Positions 16,104-24,529 of a DNA stretch of 64,000 bases are shown here, in pieces. The position numbers and the translations under genes are program-made. The stretch comes from Haliscomenobacter sp040401995 (GTDB lineage: Bacteria; Bacteroidota; Bacteroidia; Chitinophagales; Saprospiraceae): positions 21,073 through 85,072 of the forward strand of contig JBBANM010000018.1 in assembly GCA_040401995.1 (NCBI GenBank). The letters run 5' to 3'. The notes beneath the pieces were generated by a model, which worked only from the letters and a program-made list of their open reading frames with translations, had not been told where the DNA came from and made no database searches. Numbering within the stretch: the stretch's first letter is position 1; each line of letters starts with the position of its first letter.

Positions 16104-17322
16104 AAAACTTGGTTTTAACGGAACGGCTGATATCGCGGAAATAGCTCATTGTTATTTGTTTTGCCGCTAAAAATTGCAGCAATTCTTGCCCCGATACGTT
16201 TAGTGGAGTGGAAATAAAGAATGTCATGCTATTGCTCCAAAGTTTTTGATGCGGGAACCCTTTCAATAAGGTACTCATTTCGGTCAAGGATACGGGCGTG
16301 CTGAATTCAAATACATTCCATTTTCGTTCTTGTCCCCAATCACTTGTACGTCCCAAATGCTCCAGGCGTCCATTGCGCATAAACAACAATTGATCAGCTA
16401 CCGCTTCAATTTCAAATAAATGCTGGGAACTAACAATAATCGCAATGGGATGCCGCAGGCTGCTGGCTAGGTTTTTTAGGTCGTCCAAAACCACCAATTG
16501 GGTTTTGACATCCAAAAAAGCCAGGGGTTCGTCAATGATTAACAATTGGGCGTTCCAGACCAAGGCTTTGGCCAAGGCAAAACGCAATTTATAGCCACCA
16601 GATAGTTCTGACCATGTTTTATCAATATGGGGTTCTAGTCCCAAACGTTGAATGATGTAGTCGACCGCTTTCTGGTTGACTTCCCCTTTGATACCGTGTA
16701 AAGCTGCTTCAAAGCGTAGGTTTTCCTTCAAAGAACCCAGCCAAATGGGCAACTCTTGGGGCACGTAGGCAATTTTAGTTTTTAGCTTTGGCCAAAAAAG
16801 TTTGTTTTTGGGATCAAATAAGGGGTATTGTAACACTCCGCTATCAGGAGCCAAATCACCGGCCAATATCCGAAACAAAGTCGTTTTTCCTGTCGCATTC
16901 TCCCCTACCAAACCCGTTATTTCGCCCAGTCGCAATTCCAGTTGATCCAGTTCAAGAGTAAATTTGATATTGCGGTAGTTTTTACGGATGTTTTCAGCAC
17001 GCAGCACTACATCCTTGGGTGTAACAATTTTTTTGATCTGTGCTGCCAGCGCATTTTCTTTGTCTTGCTTGGCTTGCAGTGCAGCGGGGCTGTATTCTTG
17101 TACAATCCGCTGCGTCAGTGCTTCGAGGTTTTCCAGCGCCTTTTTCTTTTCTTCCTCATGATCCGTCATCATCCAGCTTAGCTTCGCTAGAATGGCCTCG
17201 TCTTCCAATTTTGGATCAGCGGCATAATTTTTGGCAAAATCAATCAAAGAGATCCGCCCCGCGCTCTGGTTGTTTCTGCAGCAATTCAATGATGCTTGCC
17301 GCCCGTTGTTGCAGTTGTTCAC
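16087..17322 (-). CDS. ABC transporter ATPase, 5' end probably frameshifted
   Basis: The open frame from a GTG at 17322 gives 411 residues. The ABC ATPase domain begins near residue 106. It has a Walker A (Gly-Glu-Asn-Ala-Thr-Gly-Lys-Thr-Thr, 140-148), the signature Leu-Ser-Gly-Gly-Tyr (240-244), a Walker B (Leu-Leu-Ile-Ile-Asp-Glu-Pro, 260-266) and His301. A helical extension precedes it and about 80 residues follow it. The natural start is probably the ATG at 17326, which overlaps the stop of the preceding gene as ATGA. That frame runs 28 codons and hits TGA just after an AATCAATC duplication (17238-17245). Removing 4 bp would join it to the ABC frame. The gene may therefore be disrupted, phase-variable, or read from the GTG. 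Confidence 0.7.
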   Translation of the reverse strand: MNNCNNGRQASLNCCRNNQSAGRISLIDFAKNYAADPKLEDEAILAKLSWMMTDHEEEKKKALENLEALTQRIVQEYSPAALQAKQDKENALAAQIKKIVTPKDVVLRAENIRKNYRNIKFTLELDQLELRLGEITGLVGENATGKTTLFRILAGDLAPDSGVLQYPLFDPKNKLFWPKLKTKIAYVPQELPIWLGSLKENLRFEAALHGIKGEVNQKAVDYIIQRLGLEPHIDKTWSELSGGYKLRFALAKALVWNAQLLIIDEPLAFLDVKTQLVVLDDLKNLASSLRHPIAIIVSSQHLFEIEAVADQLLFMRNGRLEHLGRTSDWGQERKWNVFEFSTPVSLTEMSTLLKGFPHQKLWSNSMTFFISTPLNVSGQELLQFLAAKQITMSYFRDISRSVKTKFYEDNL

Positions 17323-17607
17323 TCATGACTCGGGGAGGTTTTGGGAGGCGAGGAATAGGGTATTCAAGATCCGCAGGGCTATGCTATTTTTTTCCTTAAG
17401 CGCTTTATCGAATTCCAGTACCCCTTGCTGTTCGGATTTGTATACCACATAATAGGTGCTGCTAATAAGTAGAGCAGTCGTTTCTTGATCCTGGCAAAAA
17501 TCGCGCGTAAAATCAATCAGTCGCTTCACCGCCGAATCGAAGTTCGCGGTGGCAACTTGTTGCTTGATTTCGTCCCTCCTTTTGAGTATTTCGTTTGCCG
17601 GAATCAA
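17323..17607 (-). CDS. Small helical protein resembling an effector-associated domain
   Basis: This all-helical protein has 94 residues and no signal peptide. The layout recalls the EAD11-type effector-associated domains that link predicted conflict-system proteins to caspase- or CHAT-type effectors. It has a first helix with Phe-Asp-Ser-Ala-Val-Lys-Arg-Leu-Ile, a middle helix with Leu-Leu-Ile-Ser-Ser-Thr-Tyr-Tyr, then a Gly turn (Gln-Gln-Gly-Val-Leu-Glu-Phe) and a last helix with Asn-Ser-Ile-Ala-Leu-Arg-Ile-Leu. This is pattern recognition only. The stop overlaps an ATG of the ABC ATPase region as ATGA, so the two are translationally coupled. A caspase-fold gene lies 196 bp upstream on the same strand. 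Confidence 0.55.
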   Translation of the reverse strand: MIPANEILKRRDEIKQQVATANFDSAVKRLIDFTRDFCQDQETTALLISSTYYVVYKSEQQGVLEFDKALKEKNSIALRILNTLFLASQNLPES

Positions 17608-17803
17608 AATGAATGGGTGCTAGGTTTTGCGTGAATAATTTAATGTGTTGATTTTTAATTAAATAAGTTTGATGTATCTTTTTAGTGTGGAAACTTTGCT
17701 TTGTCGATGAGCAATATAAAAATATAATGGGGGTTGAGCAAGTTTTTAGGGTTGGGATTAAGATGCGCCTGTAATATAGGCTAAAGGTAAAAAAGAAAAA
17801 AGG

Positions 17804-20182
17804 CTACTGCTGCCTGGCTAGGCGAAAACCTACGATGCCGCCGCGGCGATCAGGCGTGCTGCCGGAGCGAACGGCTACACGCACGTGGACCGGGAAGTTG
17901 ATCCACGAACCGCCGCGAACAATACGGTAAGAGCTCTTGTCAGCACCTTTGGGATTCACTGTTGGGCTTTTGGCATAGTAATCGCTTTCGTACCCATCCT
18001 GACACCATTCGCATACATTACCGCCCATATCGTACAACCCCAATTCATTGGCATAAAAGGAGCCTACTGGTGCGGTGGTAGAAAAACCATCATTGTACCC
18101 CACAAAGATATTTTCTGCACTCTTAGTCCAATTGAATTTTCTAGCTCCTGTTTCATCCGCCACATTATCGCCGTATTTACCACTTGGATCGCCATTGCCC
18201 CAGCTGTATTTGTTATGTTTGCTACCATTACCAGCAGCATATTCCCACTCCGCCTCCCTAGGCAGTCGATAACTACGGCCTGTTTTTTGCGAGAGCCAGG
18301 CAGCATATTTTACCGCATCATTCCAGCTTACGTGTACCACAGGGTGATTGTACTCCGAAAGGGGTCTTATTTTTCCTTCGGGGTCATATTTCCAGTTTAC
18401 TCCGGCTTTTTTTGTCCGTCCTTTGCCATCCCAAATGTAACTCCCGTCATCTTTATCCGCATCGGTTTGATAGGCGGTATTTTCATCCATGAATTTCTTG
18501 TATTCGGCTACCGTCACCTCGTATTTACTGAGATAAAAACTGCTTACAGTGATACTGTGAATCGGTTTTTCATCAGCATCGCCTTCCATGCTGCCCATTT
18601 GAAACTTCCCTCCGGGGATGAGAACCAATGAAGAATCTGTTGGATTATTTTCTTTGGGGATGAGAGCAATTGAAGGATTTTTAGTCACTACATCTTCTCC
18701 TGAAAAATATCTAATTACCCTATAACCAAGAAACAAAACCAGCATTAACCCAACGATAGATAGTGCAACCCTTCCTACATTGGAATTTGGTGCGGATTCA
18801 GTTCTTTTTGGACTCACTTTTTCAACAGCTGCAATAGGCAAAACCGGTTCGGGGTTGACATTTTCTTTATTCGAAGGAACGACAGGCTGCTGCTTTAACA
18901 GATTACCCCTAATCTGTTCCAACACCCTATTTGCTTCAACAACATATATCCCCTGAGGATAATCCCGCAAATATGCTTCAAACGCTGCAATCGTATTCAA
19001 TTGCTTTGCTTGTTCCCATGCCAAGGTTTCTCGCTCTTTCTCAGAAATAGCATTAATTGCTTCAGTAGCATCAAGTGAATATTTTTTCTTAACACTGCGA
19101 TTCAAGTACGCTCGATAAGCTGAAACAGTGTTGGATCGGGTTGCTTCTTTCCACAATTCTTCTTCATCTAATGAGTCAAGCAATTGATTCAACTCCCCAG
19201 AACGAACGAGTTCGCTATTGGGAAAATCGCGTTCAAAATCGAGGAGGGCATACTTGACACCTGCGGCTTTGGCTAGCTGCCAAGCTTTTATTTCTTGATC
19301 TTTGGCTATGATCTCTTCCGCCAATGACCGATACTTGCCTCCCGGAAACCTAGTCAAATAAACGCGGCAACCCTCAGCGCTAGAACTTAGTTCGCGCCAC
19401 TCCCGCTCCTCATCCTTCTGGAAATAAAATACCAGCTGTCCGCCTTGATGCCCTGGAACCTGCAATGGCGACCCCATCGGCGTTTGCTTCGCGTTTGCAG
19501 CCACCTTCTCCAATACCAGATCACAAATGTGCATGACCCCTGGGGGCTGATCTGCTTTGCGCAATACATCCAACAGCGCAGTGGCAAAAGGGCTATGCTG
19601 TCCAGGTAGGCCATCACTCACAATTTCTTTTTTGCCAGACGTAAGTCCCCAACGGCTGGGTTCGTTATCCCGACGATCCCCTGAAAATTTCTCTCGGCTT
19701 TTATCGATGAACAGGGAATCAAAAAAACAAGAATCGGCGATCAGAAAAGTATGGAAGCTTTTGATTTTGCTGAGGTAGCTCTGGATCGTGTCATTGGACA
19801 GGTAATCGGGCCAGTCATCGTCGGTTTTACCAGCGTCAACAGGCACCCAGTTGCCGCCTAATTCTTTATCATGACGGCCATGACCGCTAAAATATACGAT
19901 GAAATTATCATGCGGGGTGACCGTTTTGATAAAGTGAACGAATGCTAGTTCAATATTCCGTTTGGTAGCAGCAGCATCTTTAATGAATGTGACATTTGTA
20001 GCTTCAAAATTGTAGCGACTGGTCATCACCTCGATAAAAGCTTCTGCATCGTGTACTGCATTGTTGAGTTTAGTGCAATGGAGATAGTCGTTGATGGCAA
20101 TGGCCAGCAGGTAGTTGACGCCTTGTGGTGAGGAGGCATTCTGCGTGGAATTGTCTCTGCGGACGATATCGCGATCGGGCAT
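17804..20182 (-). CDS. Caspase-like peptidase fused to a formylglycine-enzyme-like domain
   Basis: The protein has 792 residues. The N-terminal 260 residues are a C14 caspase/metacaspase domain with the catalytic pair His101 (in Phe-Ser-Gly-His-Gly) and Cys152 (in Ile-Ala-Asp-Ser-Cys-Phe). The middle (about 265-440) has TPR-like helical repeats with Phe-Pro-(Gly/Asn)-x-(Lys/Glu) turns. A single membrane helix lies at about 475-493. The C-terminal 276 residues are a SUMF1/FGE-type lectin-like fold ending in Val-Arg-Gly-Gly-Ser-Trp and Val-Gly-Phe-Arg-Leu. Fusions of this kind occur in bacterial predicted conflict and cell-death proteins. Both catalytic residues are present, so proteolysis is likely. 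A TACCTTTG promoter element lies 50 bp upstream. Confidence 0.88.
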   Translation of the reverse strand: MPDRDIVRRDNSTQNASSPQGVNYLLAIAINDYLHCTKLNNAVHDAEAFIEVMTSRYNFEATNVTFIKDAAATKRNIELAFVHFIKTVTPHDNFIVYFSGHGRHDKELGGNWVPVDAGKTDDDWPDYLSNDTIQSYLSKIKSFHTFLIADSCFFDSLFIDKSREKFSGDRRDNEPSRWGLTSGKKEIVSDGLPGQHSPFATALLDVLRKADQPPGVMHICDLVLEKVAANAKQTPMGSPLQVPGHQGGQLVFYFQKDEEREWRELSSSAEGCRVYLTRFPGGKYRSLAEEIIAKDQEIKAWQLAKAAGVKYALLDFERDFPNSELVRSGELNQLLDSLDEEELWKEATRSNTVSAYRAYLNRSVKKKYSLDATEAINAISEKERETLAWEQAKQLNTIAAFEAYLRDYPQGIYVVEANRVLEQIRGNLLKQQPVVPSNKENVNPEPVLPIAAVEKVSPKRTESAPNSNVGRVALSIVGLMLVLFLGYRVIRYFSGEDVVTKNPSIALIPKENNPTDSSLVLIPGGKFQMGSMEGDADEKPIHSITVSSFYLSKYEVTVAEYKKFMDENTAYQTDADKDDGSYIWDGKGRTKKAGVNWKYDPEGKIRPLSEYNHPVVHVSWNDAVKYAAWLSQKTGRSYRLPREAEWEYAAGNGSKHNKYSWGNGDPSGKYGDNVADETGARKFNWTKSAENIFVGYNDGFSTTAPVGSFYANELGLYDMGGNVCEWCQDGYESDYYAKSPTVNPKGADKSSYRIVRGGSWINFPVHVRVAVRSGSTPDRRGGIVGFRLARQQ

Positions 20183-20231
20183 AACGAGTGAGGGTGCTTG
20201 GGTGTATTAGATTTTGTAATTTGCTATACAT

Positions 20232-20239
20232 CAAAGGTA
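20232..20239 (-). promoter_or_regulatory. TAnnTTTG promoter element of the caspase gene
   Basis: On the minus strand TACCTTTG lies 49 bp before the start codon at 20182. No clear -33 TTTG is seen. Confidence 0.4.
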
Positions 20240-20328
20240 TACATTCTTTTGAATATTCGGGGCTGAGTTATAAATTTTCTAAGGGCTTTCTTACTCTACC
20301 CTACTAAAAGTTAGAAGGTCAAAAAGAT

Positions 20329-20474
20329 GGCTCTATTTTGATTCCAAGTTGCTACTTTTTTAAGGCTTGATAATCAACAGGTTGTCTAGCAGCCATGACT
20401 TGATATAAAATACTGAAAATCAATCAAATAAATTACTTTCTAAAGCGGTAGCAACCTAGAATCATACTAGAGCC
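20329..20474. repeat. 146-bp element with 27-bp terminal inverted repeats
   Basis: The left arm (20329-20355, beginning GGCTCTATTTTGATTC) and the complement of the right arm (20448-20474, beginning GGCTCTAGTATGATTC) agree at 23 of 27 positions. Both arms end in GTTGCTAC. The inside codes for nothing. It looks like a small non-autonomous transposable element or a large hairpin between the caspase and receptor genes. No target duplication is evident. Confidence 0.7.
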
Positions 20475-20505
20475 AAAATCACTTTCAATATACCTAACCC
20501 TAGGT

Positions 20506-20537
20506 ATTGTTTAGAATTAGACTAAATAATATCTTTG
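20506..20537 (+). promoter_or_regulatory. Promoter of the TonB-dependent receptor
   Basis: TATCTTTG (20530-20537) matches TAnnTTTG, and ATTG (20506-20509) lies 20 bp before it. The start codon is 36 bp downstream. Confidence 0.55.
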
Positions 20538-20554
20538 TGCCGTTAATTTAGCTT

Positions 20555-20572
20555 TATCAATATCAATATCAA
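20555..20572 (+). repeat. TATCAA hexamer repeat abutting the receptor start codon
   Basis: Three perfect TATCAA copies end one base before the ATG at 20574. A change in copy number would alter the leader length and the ribosome-binding spacing. Confidence 0.8.
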
Positions 20573-20573
20573 T

Positions 20574-22772
20574 ATGAATAAGTCAACCGTACTTATATCT
20601 GTTTTCAGTATCGCTGCATTTTCAATAGCACACGCTCAGCAAAGCGACACAACAAAAGTTGTAAATCTCAACGAAGTCATAATAAAAGAACACCAGTTCT
20701 TAGGCGAAATGAAGCGTATGCCTGAAATAAAAGACAATGTAATTTACGCTGGCAAAAAAACAGAAGTAATACAAATGGATAAAATAAATGCCGACTTGAG
20801 CACGAACAACACCCGTCAGGTTTTTGCAAAAGTTCCGGGAATGAGTATCTGGGAAAATGATGGCTCAGGAATTCAGGTGGGTGTCGCAACGAGAGGACTA
20901 AGCCCGAACCGTTCATGGGAATTTAATGTTAGGCAGAATGGCTATGATATTAGTTCTGAAGTTTTCGGTTATCCTGAATCTTATTATTGTCCTCCTATGG
21001 AAGCGTTGGATAAAATTGAAGTAGTACGCGGAGCGGCATCTTTACAGTATGGTCCGCAGTTTGGCGGACTGCTCAATTATCAAATCAAAAAAGGAAATCC
21101 GAACAAGCCCATCTCTTTTGAAACACAGCAAACGGTTGGTTCTTATGGTTTGTTCAACTCATACAATGCCATTGGCGGAACATACAAAAAGTTTTCCTAT
21201 TATGGTTTTATTCATCACCGCACCGCAGATGGATGGCGAGACAATAGCCGCTACAATATTTACACTGGATATTTTTCGGCAAAATACCAACTCACAAAAA
21301 AAATAAATATCGGAGTAGAATATACCAAAATGGATTACAAAAGTCAGCAACCGGGCGGACTTACCGATGTACAGTTTACTGAAAATCATCGACAGTCATT
21401 CAGAGAAAGAAACTGGTTCAGCACTCCTTGGAATGTTGCATCGCTTATTGTTAAATATGATATTTCTCCATCGGTAAATCTTCAAATCAAATCATTCCTT
21501 ACTATTGCCGAGCGAAACAGCGTTGGTTTTACAAAAGCCATCACAATCAAAGACACCATCAATCCAACCACTCTTCAATTTAATTTGCGGCAAGTGGACA
21601 GAGATTATTACAGCAATTACGGAACGGAAGCGCGTTTATCGTGGAAATATAAATTTTTTGGCAAAGAAAATATTTTTGCAGGAGGCGTGAGAGCATACAA
21701 AGCAACCACAAAAAGAAATCAACTCGGTACAGGAACGACAGGCAATGATTTTGATTTATCGCTTACCAATCCGCAGTTCGGACGCTTACTGGAATTCGGA
21801 ACAACAAACTATGCTGTCTTTGCCGAAAATATTTTTCAACTCGGAAACCGGCTGAAATTAGTGCCAGGAATTCGTTTTGATTACATTGAAAATAAAACGG
21901 AAGGATACATCAATACCACACAGACAGGAACACTAAATTCTGACAAAAGAGTGCGTCAACTTCTACTTTATGGAATCGGAAGCGAATTTACAGTTACTGA
22001 TAAAACAAATTTTTACGGAAACTACGCTCTTGCCTATCGCCCTGTTACTTTTTCAGAACTCACTCCTTCCGCTACCATTGAAATAATTGACCCGAATTTA
22101 AAAGATGCGAGCGGCTTCAATGCTGATTTTGGGTATAGAGGAACGGTGAAAAACTTTTTAAACTTTGATATTGGTTTGTTTTATCTTCATTACGATAACC
22201 GTATCGGAACACTTACCCAGAGTGGCGCACCTTTCAAAACAAACATTGGGACATCGGTAAATAAAGGTGTTGAATCCTATATTGAAATAGATGTTGTGAA
22301 AATTTTCACAAACAAATCAAAAATTGGCAGTATTAGTATTTTTGCATCCAATGCTTTCATTGATGCTAAATATGTAAAGTGGAACAATCCAGGCATTGCA
22401 AGCGATCCGACTAAATCCATCGAAAATAAGCGAGTGGAAAATGCTCCTCAATATATTCACCGCTTCGGAGCGACCTATTATCTGAAAGGATTTTCTGCAA
22501 CCTGTCAATTAAGCAGTGTTGGAGGTGTGTTCACAGATGCGGCAAATACGGAGAAAGCTAATGCAACGGGAACTATTGGAAAACTTTCCGGCTATCAGGT
22601 AATGGACGCATCGCTTTCTTATCGTTTTATGGAACGCTATATTTTTAAAGCCGGTGTAAATAATATTGCCGATGAAAAATATGCAACTCGTAGATCGGGC
22701 GGTTACCCTGGGCCTGGCATTCTGCCTGGAAATGGCAGAACTATTTTTGTAAGTATCGGGGCATCGTTCTAA
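20574..22772 (+). CDS. TonB-dependent outer membrane receptor (FecA-like)
   Basis: The protein has 732 residues and a signal peptide ending near Ala-His-Ala-Gln. A plug domain (about 60-175) contains Val-Pro-Gly-Met-Ser-Ile-Trp-Glu-Asn and the plug-end motif Ile-Glu-Val-Val-Arg-Gly-Ala-Ala-Ser-Leu-Gln-Tyr-Gly-Pro. About 550 residues of beta-barrel follow, ending with a C-terminal Phe. It resembles receptors for ferric citrate and similar siderophores. It lacks the N-terminal carboxypeptidase-like domain of SusC proteins and has no SusD partner. The DNA is richer in AAA, ATT and AAT codons than the neighbours, which may point to transfer. It stands alone with its own promoter. Confidence 0.9.
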   Translation: MNKSTVLISVFSIAAFSIAHAQQSDTTKVVNLNEVIIKEHQFLGEMKRMPEIKDNVIYAGKKTEVIQMDKINADLSTNNTRQVFAKVPGMSIWENDGSGIQVGVATRGLSPNRSWEFNVRQNGYDISSEVFGYPESYYCPPMEALDKIEVVRGAASLQYGPQFGGLLNYQIKKGNPNKPISFETQQTVGSYGLFNSYNAIGGTYKKFSYYGFIHHRTADGWRDNSRYNIYTGYFSAKYQLTKKINIGVEYTKMDYKSQQPGGLTDVQFTENHRQSFRERNWFSTPWNVASLIVKYDISPSVNLQIKSFLTIAERNSVGFTKAITIKDTINPTTLQFNLRQVDRDYYSNYGTEARLSWKYKFFGKENIFAGGVRAYKATTKRNQLGTGTTGNDFDLSLTNPQFGRLLEFGTTNYAVFAENIFQLGNRLKLVPGIRFDYIENKTEGYINTTQTGTLNSDKRVRQLLLYGIGSEFTVTDKTNFYGNYALAYRPVTFSELTPSATIEIIDPNLKDASGFNADFGYRGTVKNFLNFDIGLFYLHYDNRIGTLTQSGAPFKTNIGTSVNKGVESYIEIDVVKIFTNKSKIGSISIFASNAFIDAKYVKWNNPGIASDPTKSIENKRVENAPQYIHRFGATYYLKGFSATCQLSSVGGVFTDAANTEKANATGTIGKLSGYQVMDASLSYRFMERYIFKAGVNNIADEKYATRRSGGYPGPGILPGNGRTIFVSIGASF

Positions 22773-22823
22773 AGCGACACGGTGAGATGGTCTATTTATG
22801 CCGGACTGTGAAATAAAGAACGG

Positions 22824-23174
22824 TTAAACAATAAAGTATCCATCTTGCCTTGTTTTTTCATCATCCCTAGGCTTGTTTGGCAAGAGGAAATAACTAGGGT
22901 ATTTTTGGAAAACACCCTGATTAACTTTTTGCAGCAGTCGGATCGTAATCAATGGCTCCCAAGTACCCGCAAAATCTTCATCATCAAGGATGATATCTTC
23001 ATCATCGTAATAGATGGCGTATTCCGGAACAGCAATCCCGTGCTTGGTGAGTTTCATGACGTCCAATGCTTCCACTTTGAGGTGATCAAAGTTGATTTGG
23101 TAACCACTGATGGATTCGCCGACTTCAATTTTGTGCAAGGCTTCCGCTACCGAGATCTCATTCATTGCTGTCAT
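22824..23174 (-). CDS. Hypothetical protein, second gene of a small pair
   Basis: The 116-residue protein is acidic, with a run of Tyr-Asp-Asp-Glu-Asp-Ile-Ile-Leu-Asp-Asp-Glu-Asp in the middle. I recognise no family. The gene begins one base after the stop codon of the 85-residue gene, so the two form an operon. Small size, tight spacing and a strongly acidic protein next to a basic one recall toxin-antitoxin or immunity pairs, but no known motif supports this. An alternative start is the Met at residue 4. Confidence 0.6.
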   Translation of the reverse strand: MTAMNEISVAEALHKIEVGESISGYQINFDHLKVEALDVMKLTKHGIAVPEYAIYYDDEDIILDDEDFAGTWEPLITIRLLQKVNQGVFQKYPSYFLLPNKPRDDEKTRQDGYFIV

Positions 23175-23175
23175 A

Positions 23176-23433
23176 TTAAGCTGCTTTTACGTCGATTTGA
23201 CCAAGCAAATCAGCCGCCATTTCCGGCAATTTCAAAAAGAAGCGGGTAAGCTCGGCCTTCAACAATTGCAATTCTGCCGGGGCGAGTTCATGGGCATCCC
23301 TCCAAAATCGGTCATTTAGCATTTTCCTTTCCTCGGAGGTTTCAGCCATAAGGTACAAAGTGAAGAAAGTGCGAAAGGTTTTATTATTGGTCAATCGGCT
23401 TACTACATTATGAACATTAGCATATTTTTTCAT
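23176..23433 (-). CDS. Hypothetical small helical protein, first gene of a pair
   Basis: The protein has 85 residues, is mostly helical and is basic at its N-terminus (Met-Lys-Lys-Tyr-Ala-Asn-Val-His-Asn-Val-Val-Ser-Arg-Leu). It has no signal peptide and no motif I can name. It is followed after one base by the acidic 116-residue gene. The codon use is like that of the chromosome around it. Confidence 0.6.
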   Translation of the reverse strand: MKKYANVHNVVSRLTNNKTFRTFFTLYLMAETSEERKMLNDRFWRDAHELAPAELQLLKAELTRFFLKLPEMAADLLGQIDVKAA

Positions 23434-23576
23434 TCGCTTGGATTTTTGACATCAAGTAAATCATCCAATAGTAAAGATAAGAAACACACGCATATCAAGC
23501 AACACCTTATAAACATCCCCCAATTTGCTTTTCCCTACAAAACCATTTACCTTAGACTACCAAAATTCAATTAGCC

Positions 23577-24152
23577 ATGACCACTTTGATGCGCATAAAA
23601 TTGAGCGAGCTCAACCCTGAAATCATCCAGGAGTGGAAACAAAAGTATGGCGATGCACAGCTCGAAATAATGGTAGATAGTCCAAACGCCAGTTCGTTTA
23701 CTGAAGATGATTTTTGGGACATCATCGCCCTTTTTGATTGGAGCAAAGAAGATAATGATGATGCGTCTGTAATCGAGCCGGCAGTTGTTGCCCTGGCCAA
23801 TGCAGCGATAGATGATATTCGGCAATTTGAAGAAATGTTGGCTCAAAAGTTATACCTATTGGATACCCCGGCACATGCAGAAGCTTCACTACGCGATGAC
23901 GACAGTGATTATCTTTCGGTGGATGGCTTTTTGTATGATCGGTGTTGCGTGGTGGCCGCTGGTCGGGATTTTTATCATCAGGTGTTGCAAGATCCCAATG
24001 AATTTCCAGCGGGTCATTCTTTTGAAAAACTACTTTCTCTCGCTTCTTTAGCTTTTGAGCGCAAAACGGGTATGGAGCATTTTCCCTATTTTACGCGGGT
24101 GAGTTATGAGACGTATAGCAATCGCAAAGCTTGGGCTAAAACAAATGAGTAG
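23577..24152 (+). CDS. DUF4240 domain protein
   Basis: The 191-residue protein matches the DUF4240 family by two blocks. One is Thr-Glu-Asp-Asp-Phe-Trp-Asp-Ile-Ile-Ala (about 42-51), followed by Phe-Asp-Trp. The other is Asp-Asp-Ser-Asp-Tyr-Leu-Ser-Val-Asp-Gly-Phe-Leu-Tyr (about 108-120), followed by Val-Val-Ala-Ala-Gly. Members are often encoded near WGR-domain or immunity-like genes and their function is unknown. The gene stands alone between two minus-strand genes. A start 12 bp downstream is possible. Confidence 0.8.
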   Translation: MTTLMRIKLSELNPEIIQEWKQKYGDAQLEIMVDSPNASSFTEDDFWDIIALFDWSKEDNDDASVIEPAVVALANAAIDDIRQFEEMLAQKLYLLDTPAHAEASLRDDDSDYLSVDGFLYDRCCVVAAGRDFYHQVLQDPNEFPAGHSFEKLLSLASLAFERKTGMEHFPYFTRVSYETYSNRKAWAKTNE

Positions 24153-24189
24153 CAGAGCTAATACAGGGGAATTTCTGGAAAAAAAGCGG

Positions 24190-24399
24190 CTACCCCTTCT
24201 CCTCCCTAATCAACAACTTACACACATCCACTCCCAGAATATCGGCAATCTGATACAACACCTCTAGCGGTGGTTGCATGTCATTAGTACACCAGCGTGA
24301 CACCGTTGATCGGTCACGCCCAATCTGCTCGGCTAGCCAAAGTGAAGTCTTATCCTGTTCTACCAGCACTGCCTTGATGCGGTTGTATTTTTTCTTCAT
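24190..24399 (-). CDS. XRE-family helix-turn-helix regulator
   Basis: This 69-residue, single-domain Cro/CI-type DNA-binding protein has its recognition region in Leu-Ala-Glu-Gln-Ile-Gly-Arg-Asp-Arg-Ser-Thr-Val-Ser-Arg-Trp (about 23-37). The usual second half, Pro-Pro-Leu-Glu-Val-Leu-Tyr-Gln-Ile-Ala-Asp-Ile-Leu-Gly-Val, follows. It is divergent from the two-gene unit beginning at 24530, with 130 bp between the starts. It probably regulates that promoter or its own. Confidence 0.9.
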   Translation of the reverse strand: MKKKYNRIKAVLVEQDKTSLWLAEQIGRDRSTVSRWCTNDMQPPLEVLYQIADILGVDVCKLLIREEKG

Positions 24400-24529
24400 G
24401 TTTTCTTACTGCTGTCAGTGGTGAAGATAAGGATAAGCAAGATGGAGGGGATGAAAAAATAATTTCAAAAAATGAAAACAAAGTTTCATTTTACGCACAA
24501 ACACTCTATCTTGCCTAAAAATTATACCA

